The notes beneath the pieces are model-generated. The model did not search any database. It was given only the letters and a program-made list of their open reading frames with translations, and was not told the DNA's origin. Positions 26,873-34,573 of a stretch of DNA of 64,000 bases are shown here, piece by piece; positions within the stretch are counted from its first letter, which is position 1, and every line of letters starts with the position of its first letter. Made by a program: the position numbers and the translations under genes. The stretch is taken from positions 186,001 to 250,000 of the forward strand of contig NZ_FQUG01000002.1 of assembly GCF_900129225.1 (NCBI RefSeq), given 5' to 3'. The stretch comes from Schwartzia succinivorans DSM 10502. Its GTDB lineage: Bacteria; Bacillota; Negativicutes; Selenomonadales; Selenomonadaceae.

Positions 26873-27961
26873 ATGGCGCATCATTGGTTTTCTTGCCCCG
26901 TTGTGATCGGAGAATTCTTTTTCTTTGTGCTTAGTGGTTGGTCGATTATTTTTAAATTACATATACCTAGCAAAAAGGTATATATTGAGTGCTTGTTACC
27001 GCTCGAAGTAAGCATGCTCGGGGAAACGGATTATGTATCATTAGTGAAAAACGATAAAAAGATTATATTATTTCCTCATTTGGGTTTTATGATTGTTGAA
27101 TATGATTTGGAAAGTCATACATTTGAAATGATTGATATTTCGGATAAGATTAATAAATTTGGAAATGGGCCATTATACAATTATGTGTATAAATATAAAA
27201 ATCGCATCATAGCCCAAGGTTTGCAAACAACGACATTAATTTCATATGATATAAAAAATGGGAAATACTCATATATTGATATATCACAATCATATTATAG
27301 TAAATATGGAAGAGAGTTAGAGAAAGATTCTTTTACAGCAGGCGTTATTGTAGGAAATAATATATATATTGCTCTAAAAGAGAAAAATCAGTTGTTGAAA
27401 ATAAATATAGATGACTGGGAAGTTGAACTAATAACTATCGGTCATGATGGAGAAAACTGGAATTCAGTTGCACTGCATAATGACAAGATATATCTTTCAT
27501 CAGCATATAAATTAGAATTGGTGGAGTATAGCATAAAAGATAAGTCGGTTAATTATTTGCAATTATATCAGAATGTCGATTGGTTGCCGGGACAGAATAA
27601 GAGAGGATGGGCATTCTCAAAGATTTTATTGGTTAATAATTTATTGCGGTGCTTCCCGTTTTATGCTGATTCTCTAGTTGAGATTGACTTGGAATCGGGG
27701 ATGATTAGTAGCTTTAAATATTCATTGGGTATGGATGGGACATTTTGTGAGGCGTATTATGATTCAGGTAAAATATGGTCATTTGTTCGTCAAGTGGATG
27801 AAGATTATATTCTGTTGTTTAATGAAGAGAGTAAGGAGCGAATCAGGATTAACTTTTCAACAGATATTTCGAATACTTTGTATAGGTTGTATATGGAAGC
27901 AAAAAAAATACCTTACGAAAGTTGTTTATATAATATTAATCATTTTATAGAGAGTGTATGA
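26873..27961 (+). CDS. unknown protein, probable beta-propeller
   Basis: 362 residues, strongly AT-rich. No named family recognised. The chain shows repeated strand-turn-strand units in which a polar IxYD/VEYD-type strand recurs (MIVEYDLESHTFEMIDI, LISYDIKNGKYSYIDI, LLKINIDDWEVELITI, LVEYSIKDKSVNYLQL, LVEIDLESGMISSF), as in a six- or seven-bladed propeller. No signal peptide; a hydrophobic stretch at residues ~9-28 could be a first strand or a single membrane anchor. The RBS GGAGGAG fixes the start. It may bind glycan or protein in the cassette (inference). Confidence 0.7.
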   Translation: MAHHWFSCPVVIGEFFFFVLSGWSIIFKLHIPSKKVYIECLLPLEVSMLGETDYVSLVKNDKKIILFPHLGFMIVEYDLESHTFEMIDISDKINKFGNGPLYNYVYKYKNRIIAQGLQTTTLISYDIKNGKYSYIDISQSYYSKYGRELEKDSFTAGVIVGNNIYIALKEKNQLLKINIDDWEVELITIGHDGENWNSVALHNDKIYLSSAYKLELVEYSIKDKSVNYLQLYQNVDWLPGQNKRGWAFSKILLVNNLLRCFPFYADSLVEIDLESGMISSFKYSLGMDGTFCEAYYDSGKIWSFVRQVDEDYILLFNEESKERIRINFSTDISNTLYRLYMEAKKIPYESCLYNINHFIESV

Positions 27962-27990
27962 ATAGTATATCTTAGCTTTGGAGGAAATTT

Positions 27991-28980
27991 ATGAAAACGA
28001 TTTTATATGGATGCGGAAGGAATTTGGAAAAATTTTTTGCAGAATATACTTTAGGACATGATGTGGTTGCGATAGTAGACAGAAATGAAGATAAACACGG
28101 GATATATAAGGGAATAAATGTTATTGGATTAGAACAGTTGAGTAAGCTTGAATTTGATAAGTTGTTAGTTACCATAGATGATTACACAGTTTGTTTGAAT
28201 GATTTAGCGAAGCTGAATATTCCGAATGAGAAGATTAATATTCCTTATCGGGGCGGGCATATGTGGAAAGATGTAAAAATTGTGCCACTCTACGGGGGGG
28301 GGTTAAAGTGCGATTTTGATGGGGTTAAATTCCTTGTAAAAAATAAAAGTGATTTAGGCGTTATGAATAGTATATTTGTTTATAATTCATGGGATTTTTA
28401 CATAAATAAAAAATGTACTGTAATAGATATAGGCATGAATATTGGTCTGGCTAGTTTGTTTTTTGCAAATATGAATATTGTGGATGAGGTGTATGGCTAT
28501 GAACCATTTCCTATGACCTATGAAGATGCATTGAATAATTTTAAATTAAATCCTACGATAAGTCGTAAAATACAAGCGTTAAATTATGGACTGTCTGATA
28601 TAGATTCTACCCTGACGTGCTTATATAATCCTGAGTATACGACAAATATGCGTACTGATAATGAGAAAAGGAAACATGGTTTTAATGAAATAAGTGTAAA
28701 CATTCAATTAAAGGATTCGTATGAAGTTTTAAAAGATATATTAAACACTGATAAAATTACGGTTCTGAAACTGGATTGTGAGGGTGCTGAGTATTCTATC
28801 ATGCGTCGTTTGGATGAAAGTGGATTGTTAGCAAAAATTGATATGATTTTGGCAGAAACGCATGATGGGAAAGAGAATATGTTAAAAGAAATACTAAAGG
28901 ATAATAATTTTATATACTTTGATAATTATGCAGGAGATTATGAACAGTTAGGTTTCTTGTATGCAGTAAAAAATAGATGA
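27991..28980 (+). CDS. FkbM-family methyltransferase with Rossmann module and G9 tract
   Basis: 329 residues. Residues 1-~85 are the island's Rossmann-like module (TILYGCGRNLEKFF...VVAIVDRNEDKHG). Residues ~115-325 are an FkbM-type O-methyltransferase: VIDIGMNIGLASLFFA (SAM loop), YGYEPFPMTYEDAL, VLKLDCEGAEY and LAETHDG. Codons 102-104 are three Gly codons GGG forming a run of nine G at 28294-28302, between the two domains. Loss of one G gives TAA at once and gain of one gives TGA five codons on, so slippage would leave only the Rossmann module. Phase-variable sugar methylation is the likely consequence. Confidence 0.88.
   Translation: MKTILYGCGRNLEKFFAEYTLGHDVVAIVDRNEDKHGIYKGINVIGLEQLSKLEFDKLLVTIDDYTVCLNDLAKLNIPNEKINIPYRGGHMWKDVKIVPLYGGGLKCDFDGVKFLVKNKSDLGVMNSIFVYNSWDFYINKKCTVIDIGMNIGLASLFFANMNIVDEVYGYEPFPMTYEDALNNFKLNPTISRKIQALNYGLSDIDSTLTCLYNPEYTTNMRTDNEKRKHGFNEISVNIQLKDSYEVLKDILNTDKITVLKLDCEGAEYSIMRRLDESGLLAKIDMILAETHDGKENMLKEILKDNNFIYFDNYAGDYEQLGFLYAVKNR
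28294..28302 (+). repeat. poly-G (G9) tract inside coding sequence
   Basis: Nine consecutive G in an otherwise AT-rich gene; the next longest G or C runs I see in the window are six. Located at the interdomain junction of the FkbM methyltransferase, where either single-base slip truncates the protein. Classic layout of a contingency (slipped-strand) locus. Confidence 0.92.
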
Positions 28981-29018
28981 TAGAAAATACAAGGTGTGCA
29001 CTTTGGAGATGAAATTAA

Positions 29019-30143
29019 ATGAAACTATTAACCGAGGAACAGTTGTTAGGTGTTGTCAAAGGGAAAAAAGTATATATTTATGGTGCGGGAGCAGTTGCTG
29101 ATTTACTTATTAAGAGATTAAAACGCTATGGTGTGGCTATATACATAATTATGGATTCTATAGGAGAATATAGTGAACGGTTGAAAACTAAAGTCAGTAG
29201 ATTTACTGATATTTCTACTCAGATAAATAAAACAGATGTTGTTATAGTGGCTGCAACAGAAAAGGACCACGATGATATAGAAAAGATTTTGAAGGAACAT
29301 GAAATAATCAATTATCATACAATTTCTGACAGATTGTATGTTGTCATGGAGCGCTTGGTTAATAAAAGATTCAAGCTGCAAACACATATAGTTGAACATT
29401 GTAATCTGAAATGTAAAGGTTGTTATCATTTTTCGTCTCTTGCAAAAGAAGAATATTTAGATTTAAAAGAATATGAAAGAGACATAAAACAATTAAGTAT
29501 ATTGTTTGAAGGAAATATAGAGGAAATTCTATTATTGGGAGGAGAACCATTACTTCATCCAGAGGTTGAACAATTCTTTTATATAACAAGGAAGTTTTTA
29601 AAAAAAGGAAAGATAAGGATTCTTACAAATGGTTTATTACTTTTTAAGATGAGTGATGCGTTTTGGGAATCTATTAAAATTACCAATTCAGAGTTATGGG
29701 TAACAAAATATCCAGTGAACTTTGATTACGATAAGGCTGTAGAATATGCTAACACTAGAGGGGTTAAGCTGAGTTTTTTTACTGAAGAACCTGTTAGAAC
29801 TTTGGGACATCAACCTTTGGATTTGGCTGGGAAACGTGATTATATTAATAATTTTCTAGGGTGTTATCGTGCTAATAATTGTATTGATTTGAAGCACGGA
29901 AAGGTTTTTTCGTGTATTATCCCAGCAGAGATAAAACCGTTTTCTGAGTATTTCAATACGGATTTTGAGATAGGGCCTGATGATTATGTAGATATATATG
30001 CTGTCAATTCAGCAGAAGAGTTATTAGAAAAAATGGAAAGACCAATGCCATTTTGTAGGTACTGTAATAGAGACCAAATAGATAGATTTGGAGCGATACC
30101 GTGGAGTCAGACAGAGTATAAAATAGAGGAATGGACTGTATGA
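29019..30143 (+). CDS. radical SAM protein with N-terminal Rossmann module
   Basis: 374 residues. Residues ~15-100: Rossmann-like module (KKVYIYGAGAVADLLIKRL...DVVIVAATEKDHDD). Radical SAM core from ~118: EHCNLKCKGCYHF gives CxxxCxxC at Cys128, 132 and 135; LLGGEPLLHP (GGE motif) and ILTNGLLL follow. The C-terminal region has further cysteines (CYRANNC, VFSCII, FCRYC) suggesting a SPASM/twitch auxiliary [4Fe-4S] cluster. Such enzymes modify peptides or sugars by radical chemistry; here the neighbours argue for a sugar or glycopeptide substrate (inference). AT-rich. Confidence 0.85.
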   Translation: MKLLTEEQLLGVVKGKKVYIYGAGAVADLLIKRLKRYGVAIYIIMDSIGEYSERLKTKVSRFTDISTQINKTDVVIVAATEKDHDDIEKILKEHEIINYHTISDRLYVVMERLVNKRFKLQTHIVEHCNLKCKGCYHFSSLAKEEYLDLKEYERDIKQLSILFEGNIEEILLLGGEPLLHPEVEQFFYITRKFLKKGKIRILTNGLLLFKMSDAFWESIKITNSELWVTKYPVNFDYDKAVEYANTRGVKLSFFTEEPVRTLGHQPLDLAGKRDYINNFLGCYRANNCIDLKHGKVFSCIIPAEIKPFSEYFNTDFEIGPDDYVDIYAVNSAEELLEKMERPMPFCRYCNRDQIDRFGAIPWSQTEYKIEEWTV

Positions 30144-30217
30144 TTGTTAACAAAAGGGATATTCGTCTTTTATATGATATTGCTTTGTTAACAATGTAGA
30201 TTGCTGATGGAAAGAAG

Positions 30218-31468
30218 ATGGGCATTATGTATAAAGAATATTTTTTACCGGAACAATGGATATTCCCGTTTGAAGATATACCTCGAGGGAAGAAAATTGT
30301 TTTGTGGGGAGCTGGTATAGTCGGAAAACAATATTATGCCCAGTTACAAACAACAAAATGGGCCGAACAAATTTTATGGGTAGATAAAAACTGGAAACGA
30401 TTTAGGTCTATATATGGAGAAAAATGTTTGGTCAATTCTCCTTCAGAAATTGACAAAGATGATTTCGATTATATTGTTATTAGTGTTTCCAGCTCAATGT
30501 GCGCAATTGATATTCGAAATGAAATCATTTCGATGGGGATACCGGCTGATAAAATTGTTTGGTTCCCGTCGCAATCTAAGGTTTTGATGTCAAGTAATCC
30601 ATATATAAATAGATTAATTGAACCGGCATATAGAGAATTTGAAGAAGTTATCAAATGGCAACCAGATAGTAGTCAGGCCACATTTTGGTATGAAAAGATT
30701 ACTGATAAAGAAAACTTTGTTGTGCCACGTCTGGTTGTTGTTTTAACTACTAGGTGTTCATTGAGATGTAATGGATGTAATAATTTAATGCCACTGGTGC
30801 AAAGATATACAGATTTTCCTTGCGAGAAAGTATTATTTTGGATAAATAATTTTTTAAATGCAGCAGATGGTTGTGTAACATTGGAATTGTTAGGTGGAGA
30901 GCCTTTTCTATATAAAGACTTGAATAAAGTTTTAGTAGCATTAATTCAAGAGAAAAAAATACTTAGGGTAGAAATAACAACTAATGGGACTATTGTTCCC
31001 CAAAACGAATTACTTGAACTATTACGTTCACCGAAGTGTTTTATTAAGGTTTCTAAGTATCCGGGTATTAAAAGAACAGAAAAATTCATAGAAACAATTA
31101 AGGAATTTGATATATCACATTTGGTTATAGATGATGTAGATTGGATAGATCCTGGCCCACCAATCAGTCATGGTAAGTCATCTCATAAACTTAAGTACGA
31201 GTATACCAAATGTGGCGCGTCGTATACTTGTAAAACATTGTTAGGAGGGAAAATATATCCTTGTGCGAGAGGGGCTAGCCTCTTTCACTTAGGATATATA
31301 CAAGAATCTACTGCAGAATGTATAGATATAGAGAATAATGATAACTTAAGGGAGAGGATGAGAGATTTTTTCTTAAAAGATACAAGTGTTGTATGTGATT
31401 ATTGTACGATTACTGATTCATGGAGATGCATACAGGCGGGTGTTCAGTGTGAAACACGGGACTGTTAA
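30218..31468 (+). CDS. radical SAM protein with N-terminal Rossmann module (second copy)
   Basis: 416 residues. Rossmann-like module at ~22-115 (KKIVLWGAGIVGKQYYAQL...WVDKN...YIVISVSS). Core from ~170: TTRCSLRCNGCNN gives CxxxCxxC at Cys180, 184 and 187; LLGGEPFLYKD and ITTNGTIVP follow. The C-terminal cysteines (KCGASYTC, IYPCARG, VCDYC, RCIQAGVQC) suggest auxiliary Fe-S clusters. Same architecture as the gene 75 bases upstream, so the pair may act in sequence or as a complex. ATG 30218 or ATG 30227 could be the start. The 354-base gap after it holds a ugd remnant. Confidence 0.84.
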   Translation: MGIMYKEYFLPEQWIFPFEDIPRGKKIVLWGAGIVGKQYYAQLQTTKWAEQILWVDKNWKRFRSIYGEKCLVNSPSEIDKDDFDYIVISVSSSMCAIDIRNEIISMGIPADKIVWFPSQSKVLMSSNPYINRLIEPAYREFEEVIKWQPDSSQATFWYEKITDKENFVVPRLVVVLTTRCSLRCNGCNNLMPLVQRYTDFPCEKVLFWINNFLNAADGCVTLELLGGEPFLYKDLNKVLVALIQEKKILRVEITTNGTIVPQNELLELLRSPKCFIKVSKYPGIKRTEKFIETIKEFDISHLVIDDVDWIDPGPPISHGKSSHKLKYEYTKCGASYTCKTLLGGKIYPCARGASLFHLGYIQESTAECIDIENNDNLRERMRDFFLKDTSVVCDYCTITDSWRCIQAGVQCETRDC

Positions 31469-31679
31469 GAAAACTCTGTAAATGTGGTCTTTTATTTTGA
31501 TCAAAATTTTTATTATACTACTCATTTTAGGAAATAATTGCTGATTCGCTTTAGATTTTCACCTGGTTTTTATTGGAAGAGGTCTTTTCATTGTGTCATC
31601 AAATGTTGCAAAATAAAGAACTTTTGTTAGTTGGAAAATACTCTGCTGCAAATTTAACCTGAGTATTACTGAAAGATAA

Positions 31680-31784
31680 TGCGGCGTCTCTGTAATTAAT
31701 GATTTAGAATATTTTAAGGAATAGTCGGATAGAAATCAAGATGAATTGGATGCGGTGAGAGATAAAATATATACTCGTTATTTG
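31680..31784 (+). pseudogene. remnant of a ugd 3' end
   Basis: From 31692 the frame reads VINDLEYFKE, a stop at 31722, then SDRNQDELDAVRDKIYTR. This matches the C-terminus of UDP-glucose dehydrogenases (intact copy here: VIGDINEFK...[18 protein letters not shown]) with about five residues deleted and the reading frame broken. It lies in the 354-base gap 31469-31822, where I see no other feature apart from the RBS of the next gene. Same orientation as intact ugd 5 kb upstream. Confidence 0.72.
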
Positions 31785-31822
31785 TTAAACAAGGTAATAT
31801 GGCAGATATGTGAGGTGATGTT

Positions 31823-33010
31823 GTGCCATTAGTATCAGTTATTATACCTACATATGATAGGAGTCAGGTTATTGGGGATACTATTCAGAGTGTATTAAAT
31901 CAAACTTTTCAAGATTTTGAGATTATAGTTGTTGATGATGGTTCTATTGACTTTACTAAAGAAGTTGTAGAACAATTCAAGTCAGATAAAATAAGGTATA
32001 TTTTTCAGGAAAATCAGGGAGCTCAGGTCGCTAGGAACAATGGGATGTCAATGACAACGGGTAAATATATTGCTTTTTTGGATTCAGATGATGTTTGGCT
32101 ACCTAGTTTCTTGGAAGAATTGTTGCAAGGTTTTTCGGATAAGGAAGTTGGTTGTGTATATTGTGCGAAAGCTATAAAAAAGAAAAATGGAGATATTTTC
32201 CCTGTAGAAAAACGATATTTGTCGGGCTGGGTGTATAAAGAAGCGCTGGAACAAAAATATATTGCTTCGCCATCATTCATGTTAGTTAGCAGAGAGTGTG
32301 TGAATAAGGTGGGTAACTGGGATGTCGCATTCTCGGCGTGTCAGGATGATGATTTTTGTTTGCGCATAGCTAAATACTACAAGGTAAAATATATACCCAA
32401 AGTATTGGCTTTGTATTGTGAGGATTATGTCGGTAGCGATAATAGAATCTGTAAATCATCCAGGAAATTGGCACATGGTGGGTGGCTGTTGTGTGAAAAG
32501 TTCAAGGAAGATATTATAAAGTTTTGTGGGCTCAAGGTGCTTGTTTTACATTATTTGGATTGTGCAAGATGCTTTTATGATGCGGGGATGTCTCATGATG
32601 CTCAGAAGGCAATAGATAGTGCTATTTCGTGTTATGGGTCTAAGGAAAAATTGGTGTATGAATTTGAACATGAGATAGCCGACTTTATGGTTGGGGAAGA
32701 TGTGTTTTGCTACGGTGCTGGGGATATTGGGGCGCTAGTTGCAGATTATATGAATAAACGGGGATATAGGTTTAAGGCATTTATTGTATCAAAAAATAAT
32801 TTACAAACAACCTATTTGGGATATCCGGTGGTACCGATAAATGATATAAAAAAGAAAAATTGCAAAATTGTTATTTCTACGACAGAAACATATCATGAAG
32901 AAATTGAAGACAATATAAAAATTCAACTAGGAGATGTTCCTATATATAAAATGGGAAAAGATTTAATTGATTATTTGCGAATAGGCTTTGGCGTGTTGGG
33001 GGATGACTAA
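31823..33010 (+). CDS. GT2 glycosyltransferase with C-terminal Rossmann module
   Basis: 395 residues from a GTG start (GAGGTGATG upstream). Residues 1-~230: GT2 (LVSVIIPTYDRSQVIGDTI, VVDDGSIDFT, ARNNGMSMTTGKYIAFLDSDDVW with DxD, ACQDDDFCLR). Residues ~285-390: the recurring Rossmann-like module, this time at the C-terminus (DVFCYGAGDIGALVADYM...KAFIVSK...KIVISTTETYHEE). The module and catalytic domain are joined by a helical linker. Donor and acceptor unknown. Confidence 0.88.
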   Translation: MPLVSVIIPTYDRSQVIGDTIQSVLNQTFQDFEIIVVDDGSIDFTKEVVEQFKSDKIRYIFQENQGAQVARNNGMSMTTGKYIAFLDSDDVWLPSFLEELLQGFSDKEVGCVYCAKAIKKKNGDIFPVEKRYLSGWVYKEALEQKYIASPSFMLVSRECVNKVGNWDVAFSACQDDDFCLRIAKYYKVKYIPKVLALYCEDYVGSDNRICKSSRKLAHGGWLLCEKFKEDIIKFCGLKVLVLHYLDCARCFYDAGMSHDAQKAIDSAISCYGSKEKLVYEFEHEIADFMVGEDVFCYGAGDIGALVADYMNKRGYRFKAFIVSKNNLQTTYLGYPVVPINDIKKKNCKIVISTTETYHEEIEDNIKIQLGDVPIYKMGKDLIDYLRIGFGVLGDD

Positions 33011-33011
33011 T

Positions 33012-33443
33012 ATGATTAGAGAAATAAGAAATAAAGATGCATTGTTAGCAATAATTATTCCGCATACATATCACAAGCCAGGAATTTCATTTTTGACATC
33101 AAATGAATTATCTCAGCAGATGGCATATATGCAACATCCTAAAGGACATGAAATAGCAGCGCACGTCCATAATCCGGTGCACAGAAGTGTGGTGTATACT
33201 CGTGAAACGCTGGTTGTGCGCAAAGGAAAATTAAGAGTTGATTTTTACGATGACAATGGAAATTATATTGAAAGCCATGTCATAGAAACTGGAGATGTGA
33301 TTCTTTTGGTAAGCGGCGGACATGGTTTTAAGGTATTGGAAGATACAGAGATGATAGAGATTAAACAGGGACCTTATACCGGTGAAGGGGATAAGACAAG
33401 ATTTCCCTCTGTTAGTGAAGCGGAAATAGTTATGCGGGAGTAG
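33012..33443 (+). CDS. cupin-domain protein (WxcM/WbuC-like surroundings)
   Basis: About 143 residues. TTG 32988 and ATG 33003 are in frame, but ATG 33012 has GGGG nine bases upstream and begins the conserved MIREIRNKDALLAIIIP. Beta-barrel cupin pattern: EIAAHVHNPVHR (metal-binding His pair), VRKGKLRVDFYDDNG, ETGDVILLVSGGHGF and IEIKQGPYTG. Small cupins of this type sit beside DegT aminotransferases in O-antigen loci, as here (the next gene starts 5 bases after its stop). It may isomerise or bind a sugar nucleotide; not established. Confidence 0.75.
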   Translation: MIREIRNKDALLAIIIPHTYHKPGISFLTSNELSQQMAYMQHPKGHEIAAHVHNPVHRSVVYTRETLVVRKGKLRVDFYDDNGNYIESHVIETGDVILLVSGGHGFKVLEDTEMIEIKQGPYTGEGDKTRFPSVSEAEIVMRE

Positions 33444-33447
33444 ATTT

Positions 33448-34569
33448 ATGAGAAAAATATTTGTGAACGAGCCTGTTTTGGATGGCAATGAGCGGAAGTA
33501 TCTAAATGAGTGTATTGATACAAACTGGATTTCCTTTGAAGGTCCATTTGTGAAAAAATTCGAGCAAGGCATGGCTGAGCTAACTAATAGAAAATATGCT
33601 GTGGCAGTGTCCAATGGATCGGTGGCACTGGATACTGCCGTCTTGGCATTGAAGATTGGTGAAGGTGATGAGGTAATTATGCCTACCTTCACCATTATAT
33701 CTTGTGCAGCGCCATTGGTGCGGGTGGGGGCAAAGCCTGTATTGGTGGATTCAGATCCATATACATGGAATATGAAGGTTGAGGATATTGAGTCAAATAT
33801 AACTTCAAAGACAAAAGCAATAATGGTAGTCCATATCTATGGATTGCCGGTAGATATGGATCCTGTGCTTGAATTAGCCAAGAAATACAATTTATATATC
33901 ATAGAAGATGCAGCTGAAATGCATGGACAAACCTATAAAGGTCGTCCATGTGGTAGCTTTGGCGATATTAGTACGTTTAGTTTTTATCCAAATAAGCATA
34001 TTACCTGTGGTGAAGGTGGCATGGTTCTCACAAATTATGAAGTATTGGCGGAAAGATGTGCGTCAATTCGCAATTTGTTTTTCAGCTCGAAAAAGAGGTA
34101 TATACATGAAGAGTTAGGCTATAACTTTCGCATGACCAATTTACAAGCAGCTATTGGTCTTGCTCAACTGGAAAAACTTGATAGGACTGTGGCTAAGAAA
34201 AGGCATATAGGTGCTCTGTATAATAAGTTACTTAAAGATATAGGTGGTTTACAAATACCAGTGGAGAAGACAGATTACGCTGACAATATCTATTGGGTAT
34301 ATGGTGTTGTGCTGGATGATGATTTGCCAATTGATGCAGATGAATTCATAAAACGGTTAGGTGAGGAAGGTATTGGTTGCAGAGGTTTTTTCTGGGGAAT
34401 GCATGAACAACCGGTGTTTAAGGAAATGAATTTATTTGAAGAAGAACGTTATCCAGTGGCAGAGAACTTGGCTAGACGCGGTTTTTATATTCCTAGTGGT
34501 GTGAATCTGAACGATGATGATCAGGAATATGTGGTGGAAAAGATTAAATTAATTTTGAATCAGTTGTGA
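33448..34569 (+). CDS. DegT/DnrJ/EryC1/StrS aminotransferase
   Basis: 373 residues, perosamine-synthase-like. PLP enzyme transferring an amino group to a nucleotide-bound keto-sugar. Seen: VSNGSVALDTAVLAL, DEVIMPTFTIIS, YIIEDAAEMHGQ (Asp), FSFYPNKHITCGEGG with the Schiff-base lysine, and YNFRMTNLQAAIGLAQL. Second full-length DegT enzyme of the window (the other is at 14245), more similar in layout to GDP-perosamine synthases. Tightly packed between the cupin and the NoeA-like genes. Confidence 0.92.
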   Translation: MRKIFVNEPVLDGNERKYLNECIDTNWISFEGPFVKKFEQGMAELTNRKYAVAVSNGSVALDTAVLALKIGEGDEVIMPTFTIISCAAPLVRVGAKPVLVDSDPYTWNMKVEDIESNITSKTKAIMVVHIYGLPVDMDPVLELAKKYNLYIIEDAAEMHGQTYKGRPCGSFGDISTFSFYPNKHITCGEGGMVLTNYEVLAERCASIRNLFFSSKKRYIHEELGYNFRMTNLQAAIGLAQLEKLDRTVAKKRHIGALYNKLLKDIGGLQIPVEKTDYADNIYWVYGVVLDDDLPIDADEFIKRLGEEGIGCRGFFWGMHEQPVFKEMNLFEEERYPVAENLARRGFYIPSGVNLNDDDQEYVVEKIKLILNQL

Positions 34570-34573
34570 TGGG

